Source: Vibrio chagasii (GTDB taxonomy: Bacteria > Pseudomonadota > Gammaproteobacteria > Enterobacterales > Vibrionaceae). From it: a DNA stretch of 64,000 nucleotides. Location of the stretch: assembly GCF_024347355.1 (NCBI RefSeq), contig NZ_AP025465.1, positions 1,116,001 to 1,180,000 of the forward strand, read 5' to 3'. The translations under genes were made by a program, and so were the position numbers. The notes under the pieces are model-generated. The model saw only the letters and a program-made list of their open reading frames with translations. It made no database searches and was not told where the DNA came from. Shown piece after piece: positions 51,353-63,530 of this stretch. The first letter of the stretch is position 1; the number at the start of each line of letters is the position of its first letter.

Positions 51353-52945
51353 ATGAATTTAATAGATTTTGCAACATCTCCTTTATCTTTGCTTCCGCCA
51401 CTTGTGGCTTTAAGTCTTGCTATTGTTACCCGCCGTGTATTGGTTTCTTTGGGTGTCGGTATCGTTATGGGTGCCATCTTACTGGCTGACTATTCAGTAG
51501 GTAATGCCGCTAGCTACGTATTTACTAAAGCATCTGGTGTTTTCATCGAAGATGGTGGTATCAATACTTGGAACATGAGCATCATTGCTTTCCTAATTAT
51601 TCTTGGAATGACAACAGCGCTATTAACGCTTTCTGGTGGTACTCGTGCATTCGCTGAGTGGGCTCAATCTCGAGTTAAGAGCAAGCGTGGTTCAAAACTG
51701 CTTGCTGCATTCTTAGGTGTATTCATCTTTGTTGATGATTACTTCAACAGCTTGGCAGTGGGTGCAATCTCTCGTCCTGTTACAGACCGTTTCTACGTAT
51801 CTCGCGCTAAGCTAGCTTATATTCTTGATTCTACAGCTGCACCAATGTGTGTGATCATGCCCGCTTCTAGCTGGGGTGCTTACATCATTACCATCATCGG
51901 TGGCATCCTAGTAACACACGGTGTGACTGAGTATTCTGCACTGGGTGCTTACGTTCGTCTTATTCCAATGAACTTCTACGCTGTGTTCGCACTGCTTATG
52001 GTATTTGCAGTTGCATGGTTCGGTCTAGATGTTGGTAAGATGCGCGATCACGAAATCGAAGCGTCTCAAGGCCGTGGTTTTGAAGGTGACAACGATAGCC
52101 AGCAAGCTCACGATTTAAACGAAGAGCTAGATATCGAAGAGAGCGAGAACGGTTCTGTTTCTGACCTAATCATGCCGATCGTTTCATTGATCGTAGCGAC
52201 AGTTGCAGCAATGCTTTACACAGGCGGTCAAGCGTTAGCTGCTGATGGTCAAGCGTTTAACCTACTTGGTGCATTCGAAAATACAGATGTTGGTAAATCT
52301 CTTGTTTACGGTGGCATCATCGGTCTTCTTGTTGCGCTAGCGACTGTATTTAAGCAGAAGCTATCTATGGCAGACATCGCAAGAACGATGTGGATCGGTT
52401 CGAGCTCTATGTTTGGCGCTATCCTAATCCTTGTGTTCGCTTGGACTATCGGTTCTGTAATCGGTGACATGAAAACAGGTTCGTACCTATCATCTCTAGT
52501 AACGGGCAGCATCGATTACCACTGGCTACCAGTTATCTTGTTCCTTCTAGCAGGCGTTATGGCGTTCTCTACAGGTACTTCATGGGGTACGTTCGGTATC
52601 ATGCTACCTATCGCAGGTGACATGGCAGCAGCATCGGATATCGCACTGATTCTTCCTATGTTAAGTGCGGTTCTAGCGGGTGCAGTATTTGGTGACCACT
52701 GTTCTCCAATCTCTGATACGACGATTCTGTCTTCTACTGGTGCTCGTTGTAACCACATCGACCACGTATCGACACAGCTTCCGTACGCGCTGTCAGTCGC
52801 ATTTGTATCGTGTATTGGCTTTATTACCTTAGGTATTACAGCTTCTATCGGTATCGCATTCAGCGCTGCAGCACTAACGTTCGTAGCTGTATGTTTCGCT
52901 CTGGCTTATTTCTCTCGTTGCAAAATGGCGACATGTAAAAGCTAA
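51353..52945 (+). CDS. lysW: NhaC-superfamily transporter, probable lysine transporter LysW
   Basis: 530-residue inner-membrane protein with about 11-12 helices and the NhaC/ion-transporter superfamily pattern: VFIFVDDYFNSLAVGAISRPVTDRF and FSTGTSWGTFGIMLPIAGD, then GDHCSPISDTTILSSTGA. Many relatives are labelled Na+/H+ antiporters. The lysine riboswitch directly upstream argues for lysine uptake instead, as proposed for L-box-controlled NhaC-type genes. ATG at 51353 with GAAG upstream; a TTG three codons earlier is open. A hydrophilic acidic loop interrupts the helices at about residues 225-270. Terminator at 52973. Confidence 0.85.
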   Translation: MNLIDFATSPLSLLPPLVALSLAIVTRRVLVSLGVGIVMGAILLADYSVGNAASYVFTKASGVFIEDGGINTWNMSIIAFLIILGMTTALLTLSGGTRAFAEWAQSRVKSKRGSKLLAAFLGVFIFVDDYFNSLAVGAISRPVTDRFYVSRAKLAYILDSTAAPMCVIMPASSWGAYIITIIGGILVTHGVTEYSALGAYVRLIPMNFYAVFALLMVFAVAWFGLDVGKMRDHEIEASQGRGFEGDNDSQQAHDLNEELDIEESENGSVSDLIMPIVSLIVATVAAMLYTGGQALAADGQAFNLLGAFENTDVGKSLVYGGIIGLLVALATVFKQKLSMADIARTMWIGSSSMFGAILILVFAWTIGSVIGDMKTGSYLSSLVTGSIDYHWLPVILFLLAGVMAFSTGTSWGTFGIMLPIAGDMAAASDIALILPMLSAVLAGAVFGDHCSPISDTTILSSTGARCNHIDHVSTQLPYALSVAFVSCIGFITLGITASIGIAFSAAALTFVAVCFALAYFSRCKMATCKS

Positions 52946-52972
52946 AAACGAAAGTTAATCAGTAAACTATCA

Positions 52973-52996
52973 GGGAGGCGTTGGCCTCCCTTTTTT
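52973..52996 (+). terminator. Intrinsic terminator after lysW
   Basis: GGGAGGC/GCCTCCC with GTTG loop and T6 tail. Confidence 0.95.
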
Positions 52997-53046
52997 ATGC
53001 CTGTTAATTTAATTTTAAGTTTCGTGAAAAAAGTTCGAATAAATGG

Positions 53047-53075
53047 TTGAAAAAGGATCTTACCTTAGTTAGTGT
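53047..53075 (+). promoter_or_regulatory. Probable his operon promoter
   Basis: TTGAAA (53047-53052), 17 bases, TAGTGT (53070-53075). The predicted transcript start near 53082 lies about 30 bases before the leader peptide. Confidence 0.5.
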
Positions 53076-53112
53076 GGAGACAAGACAGCAAACAACCTAA
53101 GAGCTGATAAGT

Positions 53113-53160
53113 ATGCGTAAATTAGTAATGAACATTCATCACCATCATCACCCTATCTAG
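53113..53160 (+). CDS. hisL: his operon leader peptide HisL
   Basis: A 15-codon frame MRKLVMNIHHHHHPI with five histidine codons in a row, ending TAG at 53158-53160. Stalling on these codons when charged tRNA(His) is scarce would release the downstream antiterminator. This is the classic his attenuation design; the E. coli leader has seven His codons. Confidence 0.93.
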   Translation: MRKLVMNIHHHHHPI

Positions 53161-53184
53161 TCTTTCGGGGAGATTTACGTATAC

Positions 53185-53269
53185 CCGGGAGCAAGATTAC
53201 TCCCGGAGGTTAAGTCAAAAGAATTTAGATTTAAACCCTCGGGATGACAGAGTCTTCCGAGGGTTTTTT
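53185..53269 (+). terminator. his operon attenuator
   Basis: A first stable hairpin CCGGGAG (53185-53191)/CTCCCGG (53200-53206) is followed by the attenuator hairpin AAACCCTCGG (53233-53242)/CCGAGGGTTT (53257-53266) with a T6 tail. It sits between hisL and hisG and completes the attenuation device. Confidence 0.92.
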
Positions 53270-53325
53270 AGTTTTAGCGCTTTTAAATAATCAATAAATT
53301 CAAATATTTGCACAGGGATACAGCA

Positions 53326-54222
53326 ATGCAGACACAACGCCTAAGAATCGCAATTCAAAAGAAAGGTCGCTTAAGTAAAGAGTGCCAAGACCTACTAAAA
53401 AAATGTGGTGTTAAATTTAACATCATGGGTGAGCGCCTAGTCGTTCATTCACTAAATATGCCAATTGACCTGCTATTAGTTCGTGATGACGACATCCCAG
53501 GTCTTATCATGGACGGTGTGGTTGACCTTGGTTTTATCGGTGAAAATGAGCTTGAAGAAGTTCGTCTAGATCGCCTTGCTCTTAAAGAGCCTGCAGAGTT
53601 CGAAACACTACGTCGTCTAGATTTCGGTGGCTGCCGTTTATCTATCGCAATTAACAAAGATGAAGAGTACAACGGCCCACAAGATCTAGCGGGCAAGCGT
53701 ATTGCAACAACCTACCCACAACTACTTAAAGCCTACATGGACGAACAGGGTGTTGATTTCAGCACTTGTATGCTAACAGGCTCGGTTGAAGTAGCTCCTC
53801 GCGCTGGCCTTGCAGACGCAATCGCGGACTTGGTTTCTACTGGTGCTACGCTAGAAGCAAACGGCCTAAAAGAAGCGGAAGTGATTTTCCAATCTAAAGC
53901 GACCTTGATTCAACGTACTGGTGAATTCGACGCAGACAAAACAGCATTGATTGAAAAACTACTGACTCGTATGCAGGGTGTTCAACAAGCGAAAGAATCG
54001 AAGTACATCATGCTACACGCGCCAACTTCTCAGCTGGAGCAAATCAAAGCACTACTGCCTGGTGCTGAAGATCCAACGGTTCTTCCACTATCAACGGATA
54101 AAGATAAAGTAGCTGTTCACCTAGTAAGTACCGAGAACTTGTTCTGGGAAACGATGGAACAGCTGAAAGAGTTAGGCGCAAGCTCGATTCTAGTACTACC
54201 AATCGAAAAAATGATGGGGTAA
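53326..54222 (+). CDS. hisG: ATP phosphoribosyltransferase HisG (long form)
   Basis: First, feedback-controlled step of histidine synthesis. 298 residues from the ATG at 53326, the long form with C-terminal ACT-like regulatory domain that does not need HisZ. Motifs: AIQKKGRLS at the N-terminus, [22 protein letters not shown] phosphate loop ([16 protein letters not shown]). A TTG six codons upstream is open but lacks support. The stop overlaps the next in-frame ATG. Confidence 0.97.
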   Translation: MQTQRLRIAIQKKGRLSKECQDLLKKCGVKFNIMGERLVVHSLNMPIDLLLVRDDDIPGLIMDGVVDLGFIGENELEEVRLDRLALKEPAEFETLRRLDFGGCRLSIAINKDEEYNGPQDLAGKRIATTYPQLLKAYMDEQGVDFSTCMLTGSVEVAPRAGLADAIADLVSTGATLEANGLKEAEVIFQSKATLIQRTGEFDADKTALIEKLLTRMQGVQQAKESKYIMLHAPTSQLEQIKALLPGAEDPTVLPLSTDKDKVAVHLVSTENLFWETMEQLKELGASSILVLPIEKMMG

Positions 54223-54227
54223 TGACG

Positions 54228-55523
54228 ATGAGAACCGTTGTTTGGCAATCTTTAAGTGAGTCACAGCAAGACTCGGTATTAGAGCGTCCCGCTGTTACTG
54301 AAGGTGTAAACATCACAGCGACAGTTTCTGATGTTATTGCAAAAGTACGAAATGAGGGCGATGCAGCGCTTAAAGAACTGACTGAGAAGTTTGACCGCGT
54401 GACTCCAAAATCAATTCGAGTAAGTTCAGATGAGATTGAAGAAGCGAGCGCTCGTCTAACTCCAGAAATGAAGCAGGCGCTAGAACAAGCTTACAGCAAT
54501 ATTGCTAAGTTCCACGAAGCTCAGAAACCTCAGCCAATTAAGGTTGAGACGCAACAAGGTGTTGTGTGTGAGCAAGTGACACGTGCAATTAACACGGTTG
54601 GTCTGTACATCCCAGGTGGCAGTGCGCCGCTTCCGTCAACGGTTCTTATGTTAGGTGTTCCCGCTCAAATCGCAGGCTGTCGTAAGGTTGTGCTTTGTTC
54701 GCCTCCACCAATCGCTGACGAGATTTTGTACGTCGCTAAGCTTTGTAAGATCGATGAGGTTTACAACGTTGGTGGTGGTCAAGCGGTTGCTGCGATGGCT
54801 TACGGTACGGAAAGCGTTGCTAAAGTCGATAAGATTTTCGGCCCAGGTAATGCCTTCGTAACTGAAGCGAAACGCCAAGTGAGCAACGACTTCCGTGGCG
54901 CGGCGATTGATATGCCAGCTGGTCCGTCAGAAGTGTTAGTGATTGCTGATGAAACAGCAGACGCAGACTTCATTGCAGCTGACTTGTTGAGCCAAGCGGA
55001 GCACGGCCCTGATTCTCAAGTGGTGTTGGTCACACCTTCTCCATTGATTGCGGATCAAGTGACCGAAGCCGTTCAAAAACAATTGAAAGAGCTGTCTCGC
55101 GCGAGTATCGCTCAGCAAGCGTTGGCATCAAGCCTAATCATCATTGCTGAATCCATCACTCAAGCGATAGCGATTTCAAACTTCTACGGTCCTGAACACT
55201 TGATCGTTCAAACCAAGAACCCACGTGAATTGCTGCCATTGCTAGACAATGCAGGCTCTATCTTCCTTGGCGATTGGTCTCCAGAATCTGCAGGCGACTA
55301 TGCCTCTGGCACTAACCACGTATTGCCGACTTACGGCTACACCAAGACATACTCTAGCCTTGGTTTAGCTGATTTCTCTAAACGTATGACGGTGCAAGAA
55401 CTGACAGCCGATGGCTTAAAAGGTCTGGCTCCGACTGTAGTAACAATGGCGGAAGCCGAAGGCTTGGATGCACACAAACGCGCTGTGACCATCCGAGTTG
55501 AAAAGTTAAACCAAGCAAAATAA
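54228..55523 (+). CDS. hisD: Histidinol dehydrogenase HisD
   Basis: Zinc enzyme carrying out the last two oxidations to histidine. 431 residues from the ATG at 54228 ([12 protein letters not shown]); an ATG two codons earlier overlaps the hisG stop. The signature [37 protein letters not shown] and the zinc-ligand GPEHL segment are present (quoted in parts: [27 protein letters not shown]). Ends QAK, 9 bases before hisC. Confidence 0.97.
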   Translation: MRTVVWQSLSESQQDSVLERPAVTEGVNITATVSDVIAKVRNEGDAALKELTEKFDRVTPKSIRVSSDEIEEASARLTPEMKQALEQAYSNIAKFHEAQKPQPIKVETQQGVVCEQVTRAINTVGLYIPGGSAPLPSTVLMLGVPAQIAGCRKVVLCSPPPIADEILYVAKLCKIDEVYNVGGGQAVAAMAYGTESVAKVDKIFGPGNAFVTEAKRQVSNDFRGAAIDMPAGPSEVLVIADETADADFIAADLLSQAEHGPDSQVVLVTPSPLIADQVTEAVQKQLKELSRASIAQQALASSLIIIAESITQAIAISNFYGPEHLIVQTKNPRELLPLLDNAGSIFLGDWSPESAGDYASGTNHVLPTYGYTKTYSSLGLADFSKRMTVQELTADGLKGLAPTVVTMAEAEGLDAHKRAVTIRVEKLNQAK

Positions 55524-56573
<1,050 letters not shown>

Positions 56574-56594
56574 CGAAAGGCTTGCCAGTAATAA

Positions 56595-56636
56595 CATTTG
56601 TTAGCCTTTATTCGATGAATAATAGGCTGACAAATG
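56595..56636. repeat. Long inverted repeat between hisC and hisB
   Basis: CATTTGTTAGCCTTTATTC (56595-56613) and, reversed, CATTTGTCAGCCTATTATTC (56617-56636) form a stem of about 18 bp with one G-T pair and one bulge, loop GAT. No T-run follows, so it is not a standard terminator. It may be an mRNA processing or stability element, or the remnant of a small mobile repeat. Confidence 0.7.
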
Positions 56637-56705
56637 AAATCAATATTTTGGGTTAGCGTTTGATTTTTGCTAGGCCACCAGATTTAAAATTAAAAGGAAG
56701 TTCAA

Positions 56706-57794
56706 GTGAGTAAACAACAGAAAACACTTTTTATAGACCGCGATGGCACCTTAATTGTTGAGCCGCCAGTCGATTTCCAAGTAGACCGTTTAGACAAACT
56801 AAAATTTGAAGCGCTAGTGATTCCTAGCCTACTTGCATTGCAAGATGCTGGTTACCGTCTAGTGATGGTAACTAACCAAGATGGCCTTGGTACTGATAGC
56901 TACCCACAAGAAGATTTCGATGCGCCACACAATATGATGATGGATTTCTTCGAAGCTCAAGGCGTAAAGTTTGATGACGTGCTTATTTGCCCTCACTTTG
57001 ACGAAGACAATTGCTCTTGCCGAAAGCCTAAGCTAGGGATGGTTAAAGAATATCTGCAGGGCGGTAAAGTCGACTTCCAACACTCTGTTGTGATTGGCGA
57101 TCGAGTAACGGATCTTCAACTTGCAGAGAACATGGCAATCCGCGGTATTCAATATGGCCCAGATGCTGAAACGGAAGGCACGCTAAACTGGCCACAAATT
57201 GTAAAAGACCTAACGGTTAACGCGCGTGTTGCTGAAGTGGTTCGTACCACCAAAGAAACTGACATCAAGGTAGCGGTAAACCTTGATGAAACCGGTGGCA
57301 ACAAGATCGATACAGGCATGGGTTTCTTTGACCACATGCTTGATCAAATCGCGACACACGGTGGTTTCCAAATGAACCTGACCGTGAAAGGCGACCTGCA
57401 CATTGATGATCACCACACAGTAGAAGACACAGCACTTGCGTTAGGCCAAGCTCTGAAAGACGCGCTAGGTGACAAACGTGGCATTGGCCGCTTTGGCTTT
57501 AGCCTACCTATGGATGAGTGTCTGGCTCAGTGTGCGTTAGACCTTTCTGGTCGCCCGTACTTGAAGTTCGATGCTAAGTTCAGCCGTGAGCAAGTGGGTG
57601 ACCTGTCAACGGAAATGGTGGTTCACTTCTTCCGTTCTTTAACTGACACGCTAGCTTGTACGCTACACCTTTCTTCTGCTGGCAATAATGATCACCACAT
57701 CATTGAGAGCCTATTCAAAGCATTTGGTCGTACTCTGCGCCAAGCAATCAAAGTTGAAGGTAACGAGTTACCGAGCAGCAAAGGCGTTCTGTAA
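56706..57794 (+). CDS. hisB: Bifunctional histidinol-phosphatase / imidazoleglycerol-phosphate dehydratase HisB
   Basis: 362 residues, GTG start with AAGGAAG upstream. The N-terminal HAD phosphatase shows FIDRDGTLI (D11, D13) and a zinc loop [15 protein letters not shown]. The C-terminal IGP dehydratase has [29 protein letters not shown] and [14 protein letters not shown], the manganese histidine clusters. The fused form is typical of gamma-proteobacteria. Confidence 0.98.
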   Translation: MSKQQKTLFIDRDGTLIVEPPVDFQVDRLDKLKFEALVIPSLLALQDAGYRLVMVTNQDGLGTDSYPQEDFDAPHNMMMDFFEAQGVKFDDVLICPHFDEDNCSCRKPKLGMVKEYLQGGKVDFQHSVVIGDRVTDLQLAENMAIRGIQYGPDAETEGTLNWPQIVKDLTVNARVAEVVRTTKETDIKVAVNLDETGGNKIDTGMGFFDHMLDQIATHGGFQMNLTVKGDLHIDDHHTVEDTALALGQALKDALGDKRGIGRFGFSLPMDECLAQCALDLSGRPYLKFDAKFSREQVGDLSTEMVVHFFRSLTDTLACTLHLSSAGNNDHHIIESLFKAFGRTLRQAIKVEGNELPSSKGVL

Positions 57795-57803
57795 GGAATC
57801 GGT

Positions 57804-58418
57804 ATGAAAGAGCAGAAAGTAGTTATTATTGATACTGGTTGTGCCAACGTCTCATCGGTTAAATTTGCGATTGAACGTCTAGGTTACACTGTTGAAATAT
57901 CAAAAGAGCCTGAAGTGGTTCTTGCAGCCGACAAGCTATTCCTGCCAGGTGTAGGTACAGCAAGTGAAGCAATGAAAAACTTACAAGAGCGCGATCTTGT
58001 CGCTCTTGTAAAGCAAGTAGAGAAGCCTCTGCTTGGCATTTGTTTAGGCATGCAGCTTCTTGGTAAGTTATCTCAAGAAAAAGGCCAAAAGGCCGACGAG
58101 CTAGTTGAATGTTTAGGCTTGTGTGAGGGTGAAGTTCGTTTACTGGATACGGGCGATTTACCACTGCCACACATGGGTTGGAATACCGTCACTGCAACAC
58201 CGAATCACCCTCTATTTAAAGACATTGAAGAAGGCGAGTACTTTTACTTCGTTCACAGCTTCGCAATGCCAGTAGGTGACTACACCATCGCACAGTGTGA
58301 TTACGGCAATCCGTTTACCGCAGCAGTCCAAAGCGGTAACTATTATGGTGTTCAGTTCCACCCTGAACGCTCATCAAAAGCTGGTTCTAAGCTGATTCAG
58401 AACTTCTTGGAATTGTAA
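57804..58418 (+). CDS. hisH: Imidazole glycerol phosphate synthase glutaminase subunit HisH
   Basis: Glutamine amidotransferase feeding ammonia to HisF. 204 residues. Nucleophile cysteine in [12 protein letters not shown] (near 79), oxyanion-strand FLPGVGT, and the His-Glu pair in VQFHPERSS near the end. Nine bases after hisB. Confidence 0.97.
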   Translation: MKEQKVVIIDTGCANVSSVKFAIERLGYTVEISKEPEVVLAADKLFLPGVGTASEAMKNLQERDLVALVKQVEKPLLGICLGMQLLGKLSQEKGQKADELVECLGLCEGEVRLLDTGDLPLPHMGWNTVTATPNHPLFKDIEEGEYFYFVHSFAMPVGDYTIAQCDYGNPFTAAVQSGNYYGVQFHPERSSKAGSKLIQNFLEL

Positions 58419-58461
58419 TAAGGATTAGGCAGCGGCTAACGTTGCCATATAAGGAATGTAA

Positions 58462-59950
<1,489 letters not shown>

Positions 59951-59954
<4 letters not shown>

Positions 59955-60586
59955 GTTTTGCAGCGACAGAAGTAAATACGCTAGCTGAACGTATCAATTG
60001 GGATAAAGACGACGGTCTCGTTCCTGCGATTGTACAAGATTTCCAGTCAAGCCAAGTGCTGATGATGGGTTACGTGAACCAAGATGCGTTAGCAAAGACG
60101 GGCGAAACAGGTCAAGTGACCTTCTTCTCTCGTACTAAAGAGCGCCTTTGGACTAAAGGTGAGACGTCAGGAAATGTTCTGCAACTGGTGAATATGTCAC
60201 TGGATTGCGACAACGATACGTTGTTGGTTAAAGTCAATCCAATTGGCCCTACATGCCACTTGGGTACAACAACATGCTGGGATTCTGATCCACAGGAAGA
60301 GTCTCAGATGGTGTGGCTTCATCAACTTGAGCAGCTACTGGCTGCCCGCAAGGACGCAGATCCTGACTCTTCTTACACTGCCAGTTTATATGCCCGTGGC
60401 ACCAAGCGTATATCGCAAAAAGTGGGCGAAGAAGGCGTTGAAGTCGCGCTTGCGGCGACGTCGGGCGATAAGGCGGAATTAGTGTGTGAATCTGCGGATT
60501 TGATTTACCACCTAATGGTTCTTCTTCAAGACCAAGGTCTATCAATGAACGACGTAGTGAATAAACTTAAAGAGCGCCATAAGTAA
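59951..60586 (+). CDS. hisI: Bifunctional phosphoribosyl-AMP cyclohydrolase / phosphoribosyl-ATP pyrophosphatase HisIE
   Basis: 211 residues. The N-terminal cyclohydrolase has [18 protein letters not shown] and zinc residues in DCDNDTLL and [11 protein letters not shown]. The C-terminal MazG-like pyrophosphatase has [11 protein letters not shown] and [13 protein letters not shown]. Last gene of hisGDCBHAFI, ATGA overlap with hisF. Confidence 0.97.
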
Positions 60587-60614
60587 TCTATCTTTAGGAT
60601 ACATCTAGATAAGT

Positions 60615-60650
60615 AAAGCCCCGCAAACATTGCGTTTACGGGGCTTTTTA
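60615..60650 (+). terminator. Intrinsic terminator of the his operon
   Basis: AAAGCCCCG/CGGGGCTTT outer stem with inner CAAAC/GTTTA pairing and a T5 tail. Confidence 0.85.
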
Positions 60651-60756
60651 GTGTCAATTTATGAGTCGAGTTCTTTGTCTTTATGTCTCGTCACTCCGAG
60701 GAGCGTTAGCGACATCAGGAATCTCTTCTATTAAGCTGACTTCCTAGTTGCGCGAG

Positions 60757-61266
60757 TTAACCGCAGCACTTCTTGTATTTCTTACCACTGCCACAGATAC
60801 ACGGATCATTACGACCGATCTTAAAGCTCTCTACGGTTTGGTTTAGGCGAGGGTCAATCTCAGGTTCAGGTTGGCTTTGTTCTGGATATTCACCATCGAT
60901 ATAGAACCAAAGGCCGTTTTCACGAACGAACCGAGAACGTTCTTGCATGCAGTATTGCGCGCCATCCTCATTAAAATAGGCTTTAAACTCAACAAAGCCC
61001 TCGTTTTCGTGAGAACCTTCCGCGGTATCGATAACCTCTAGCCCCGCCCAATCACTGTTGATCGAATCTGCAATGCCTTCTCTTTGTTCTTCGGCATTGC
61101 AACTAGGATGATAGGTAGCAACCACATAATCGACCAATCCTAAAACATGCGCGGAATAACGAGAGCGCATCAACTGCTCTGGCGTTTCAACTGAGCTGTG
61201 ATCAAGGTGTGCTGATTCACAGCACTTTGGGTAAGTATTGTTGCTACCACATGGGCATAAAGACAT
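60757..61266 (-). CDS. ychJ: YchJ family protein with SEC-C zinc motifs
   Basis: 169 residues with a zinc-binding SEC-C motif at each end: [13 protein letters not shown] at residues 4-16 and [13 protein letters not shown] at the C-terminus. The central domain ([16 protein letters not shown]) is NTF2-like. Function unknown; SEC-C motifs elsewhere bind ribosomes or SecB. I use the ATG at 61266 with AGGA upstream. A TTG two codons earlier is in frame. Confidence 0.92.
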   Translation of the reverse strand: MSLCPCGSNNTYPKCCESAHLDHSSVETPEQLMRSRYSAHVLGLVDYVVATYHPSCNAEEQREGIADSINSDWAGLEVIDTAEGSHENEGFVEFKAYFNEDGAQYCMQERSRFVRENGLWFYIDGEYPEQSQPEPEIDPRLNQTVESFKIGRNDPCICGSGKKYKKCCG

Positions 61267-61382
61267 AGTCAAATCCTGTAAAAATGGCCTCTGAGTAAGA
61301 GGCCATAAATGAATGCGTTGGAGTTTAACAAGAAACTAAAGCTCACCAAAGTGTAGTTTCAATTTAAGTAGATTCCTGATGT

Positions 61383-62594
61383 TTAGGCGGGAGCTAATAA
61401 ATCTTGAGCCCAAGCCGTCGCTTCGTCATAGGCAAGGCCGAGTTGAGCCTCGCTGAGTTTGAGGAGATTACGAATGCGAGTTGCTTCATCCCATCGAGCT
61501 TGCTCATAAGCGACCACCATGGCCAAGACCGCGCCTAATACACCTTTGCGTAGTATTAGTGCTTGTTTTATCTCTTCGTCAATTGGTACTGAATCCAGCA
61601 CTTGCTTTAACGGTTGATCAAACAATGAATCCAATAACGAGAACATACCGGTTAAGAAAGCTTGTCCGGGTTCAACCTTCACGTTCATCTTTTCGACTAG
61701 CAGTTCGCATTGACGAGCGCGAATCACCGCTAAGCCATAAAGTGAATCTGGTTTGTCTTCTTTCGCCGATGCTATCGCTACGAGAGATACAAATTTACGC
61801 AGTTTCTGCTCGCCTAAATAAACCAGTGCTTGGCGGAACGAGCGGATCGTGGTTGCTGAACCACCTGCTGAGTTTACGTAGGTTAGTAGCTTATAGGATA
61901 GCGTCACGTCTAATGTGATCAGTCGTTCTACTTCACCAAAATCGATAGGATCGTTGGCGATCTCTTTCAGAAGCTGGACGATGGTCAGAAAAGCGGGGTT
62001 GAGAGCGCGAGTCTGGATCATTTCAGGTTTGCTGAAGAAATACCCTTGGAAGTAACTGAAACCGGCTTTGTTTGCTTGCTGATATTCCTCGTAAGTCTCT
62101 ACTTTCTCGGCAAGAAACTTGATATCCAGCCCTTGCATAGAGCTCATAAATATTGAGGCTTTTTCGATAGGTATCAGACGGATGTCGAATTTGATAATCG
62201 ATACGTAAGGTAAGAAGCGCTTCCACGCCTTACTTGGAACAAAGTCATCCAGAGCGATGGTGTAGCCCGCATCATAGATAGTCTTAATTGCTTCAAGTAA
62301 CTCATCGGTCGGTTCGCAGTCTTCAAGAACCTCAACGACTAAACTTTCTTTGGGGAACAGAGTCGGGACTAAGTTGATCAGGCTTGCATAGGGAAAATTA
62401 ACAAAACCCAGCTTATCACCCAAAGTATTGTAGTGGGTCGACAAGAAATGGTCAGATAGCAAACGGCTTGTAGCGAGCTCCGGTTCAACTTCAGGGAAAG
62501 TGTTCTTAGGACCATCCCTGAATAGCAACTCGTAACCTATGGTTTTCTTATCTGCATCGAGTATGGGTTGACGCGCTACGTATGAATATTTCAA
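61383..62594 (-). CDS. EAL-HDOD signalling protein, probably catalytically inactive EAL
   Basis: 403 residues: an EAL-like domain (about 1-205) then an HDOD domain (about 210-390, YKLLTYVNSAGG, LGEQKLRKFVSLVA). The family architecture is YuxH/CdgJ-like, linked in vibrios to motility control. Catalytic motifs are degenerate: YELLFRDG in place of EAL, LDDFVPS in place of DDFGTG, EKVET in place of EGVE, while FQGYFFSKP is kept. So it more likely senses or scaffolds than hydrolyses c-di-GMP. The only start is TTG at 62594, with an in-frame stop seven codons upstream and no clear SD. Confidence 0.9.
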   Translation of the reverse strand: MKYSYVARQPILDADKKTIGYELLFRDGPKNTFPEVEPELATSRLLSDHFLSTHYNTLGDKLGFVNFPYASLINLVPTLFPKESLVVEVLEDCEPTDELLEAIKTIYDAGYTIALDDFVPSKAWKRFLPYVSIIKFDIRLIPIEKASIFMSSMQGLDIKFLAEKVETYEEYQQANKAGFSYFQGYFFSKPEMIQTRALNPAFLTIVQLLKEIANDPIDFGEVERLITLDVTLSYKLLTYVNSAGGSATTIRSFRQALVYLGEQKLRKFVSLVAIASAKEDKPDSLYGLAVIRARQCELLVEKMNVKVEPGQAFLTGMFSLLDSLFDQPLKQVLDSVPIDEEIKQALILRKGVLGAVLAMVVAYEQARWDEATRIRNLLKLSEAQLGLAYDEATAWAQDLLAPA

Positions 62595-62705
62595 ATTGGT
62601 ACTGTGTTCGGTTTACTTCTGATAGAGAGATAATAGCTAATTTGCTAGAAATTACCATACACAATCGAAGAAACTCTGACCCACTATAACAATCAAACTG
62701 AAAGT

Positions 62706-63452
62706 TTAAGACTGTTGTTGAAAGCTGTTGCTAAACGCTCGATTCTGTAGTTCAAAACTTTGTGGAGTAAAGACCAGTACAGAGCCTTGTGTATACCAAT
62801 CACCAAGTACGATACGAGTTTTAGTGCAATTATTAGCATCAAAAGTGTGGACGTTTGGACGATGGGTATGGCCGTGGATCATGAGATCAACATTGTTTTT
62901 CTCCATCACGTTTTCGACCTCTTGCTGTGTTACGTCCATGATGTCCAAAGATTTGGTCTGTTTGTCATCTTTAATATCTGACTGAACCTTAGAGACGATC
63001 TTCTTTTTAATGAAGAATGGGATTCTGTTGAAGATCCACTGTAGCCATGGTTGATGGACTTTTTCACGGAAGGCGAGGTATTTGACATCTTCAGTGCATA
63101 GAGTGTCGCCATGCAGTACCACGGCTTTTCGTCCGTAGATATCGATAGTTGTCACTTCGTCTAGAAGCTGCACACCAGTCTGTTTTGCAAATCTTTTACC
63201 GACCAAAAAGTCACGGTTACCTTGCGTGAAGTAACAGGGTACGCCTGTTTTCACCAAATCGATAAACGCTTGGCGAATAGAAGTCGCGAACTCGCTCTTG
63301 TCGTCGTCACCAATCCAGAACTCGAAAAGGTCGCCTAACACGTAGAGCGCATCGGCTTCTACCGCTTCATTTTTCATGAAGGTTAGGAAGCAGTCCGTGA
63401 TGTCTTGTCGTGACGGAGCAAGGTGCAGGTCTGAGATAAAATATGTTTTCAT
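62706..63452 (-). CDS. lpxH: UDP-2,3-diacylglucosamine diphosphatase LpxH
   Basis: Calcineurin-like phosphoesterase at the inner membrane that makes lipid X in lipid A synthesis. 248 residues. Metal motifs D8-x-H10 (ISDLHLAPS), [29 protein letters not shown] and the terminal MIHGHTHRP. The start is only 8 bases past the T-tract of the ppiB terminator and has no SD, which is odd for an essential gene. In E. coli ppiB and lpxH are also adjacent. Confidence 0.96.
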   Translation of the reverse strand: MKTYFISDLHLAPSRQDITDCFLTFMKNEAVEADALYVLGDLFEFWIGDDDKSEFATSIRQAFIDLVKTGVPCYFTQGNRDFLVGKRFAKQTGVQLLDEVTTIDIYGRKAVVLHGDTLCTEDVKYLAFREKVHQPWLQWIFNRIPFFIKKKIVSKVQSDIKDDKQTKSLDIMDVTQQEVENVMEKNNVDLMIHGHTHRPNVHTFDANNCTKTRIVLGDWYTQGSVLVFTPQSFELQNRAFSNSFQQQS

Positions 63453-63460
63453 ACAGTTTG

Positions 63461-63484
63461 AAAAAAGGGAGCGAGTGCTCCCTT
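63461..63484 (-). terminator. Terminator or attenuator between ppiB and lpxH
   Basis: Read leftward: AAGGGAGC/GCTCCCTT stem, ACTC loop, T6 tract, then 8 bases to the lpxH ATG. It would cut ppiB read-through directly in front of lpxH. Confidence 0.85.
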
Positions 63485-63530
63485 GTCCTAATTATGATGT
63501 ATCAATGGTGAATACGAATCGAAGGCTAAA

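Noticed and set aside
61481..61918. 145-codon open frame opposite the EAL-HDOD gene
   Set aside because: Low-complexity, Arg/Leu-rich translation antisense to a clear gene; no independent support.
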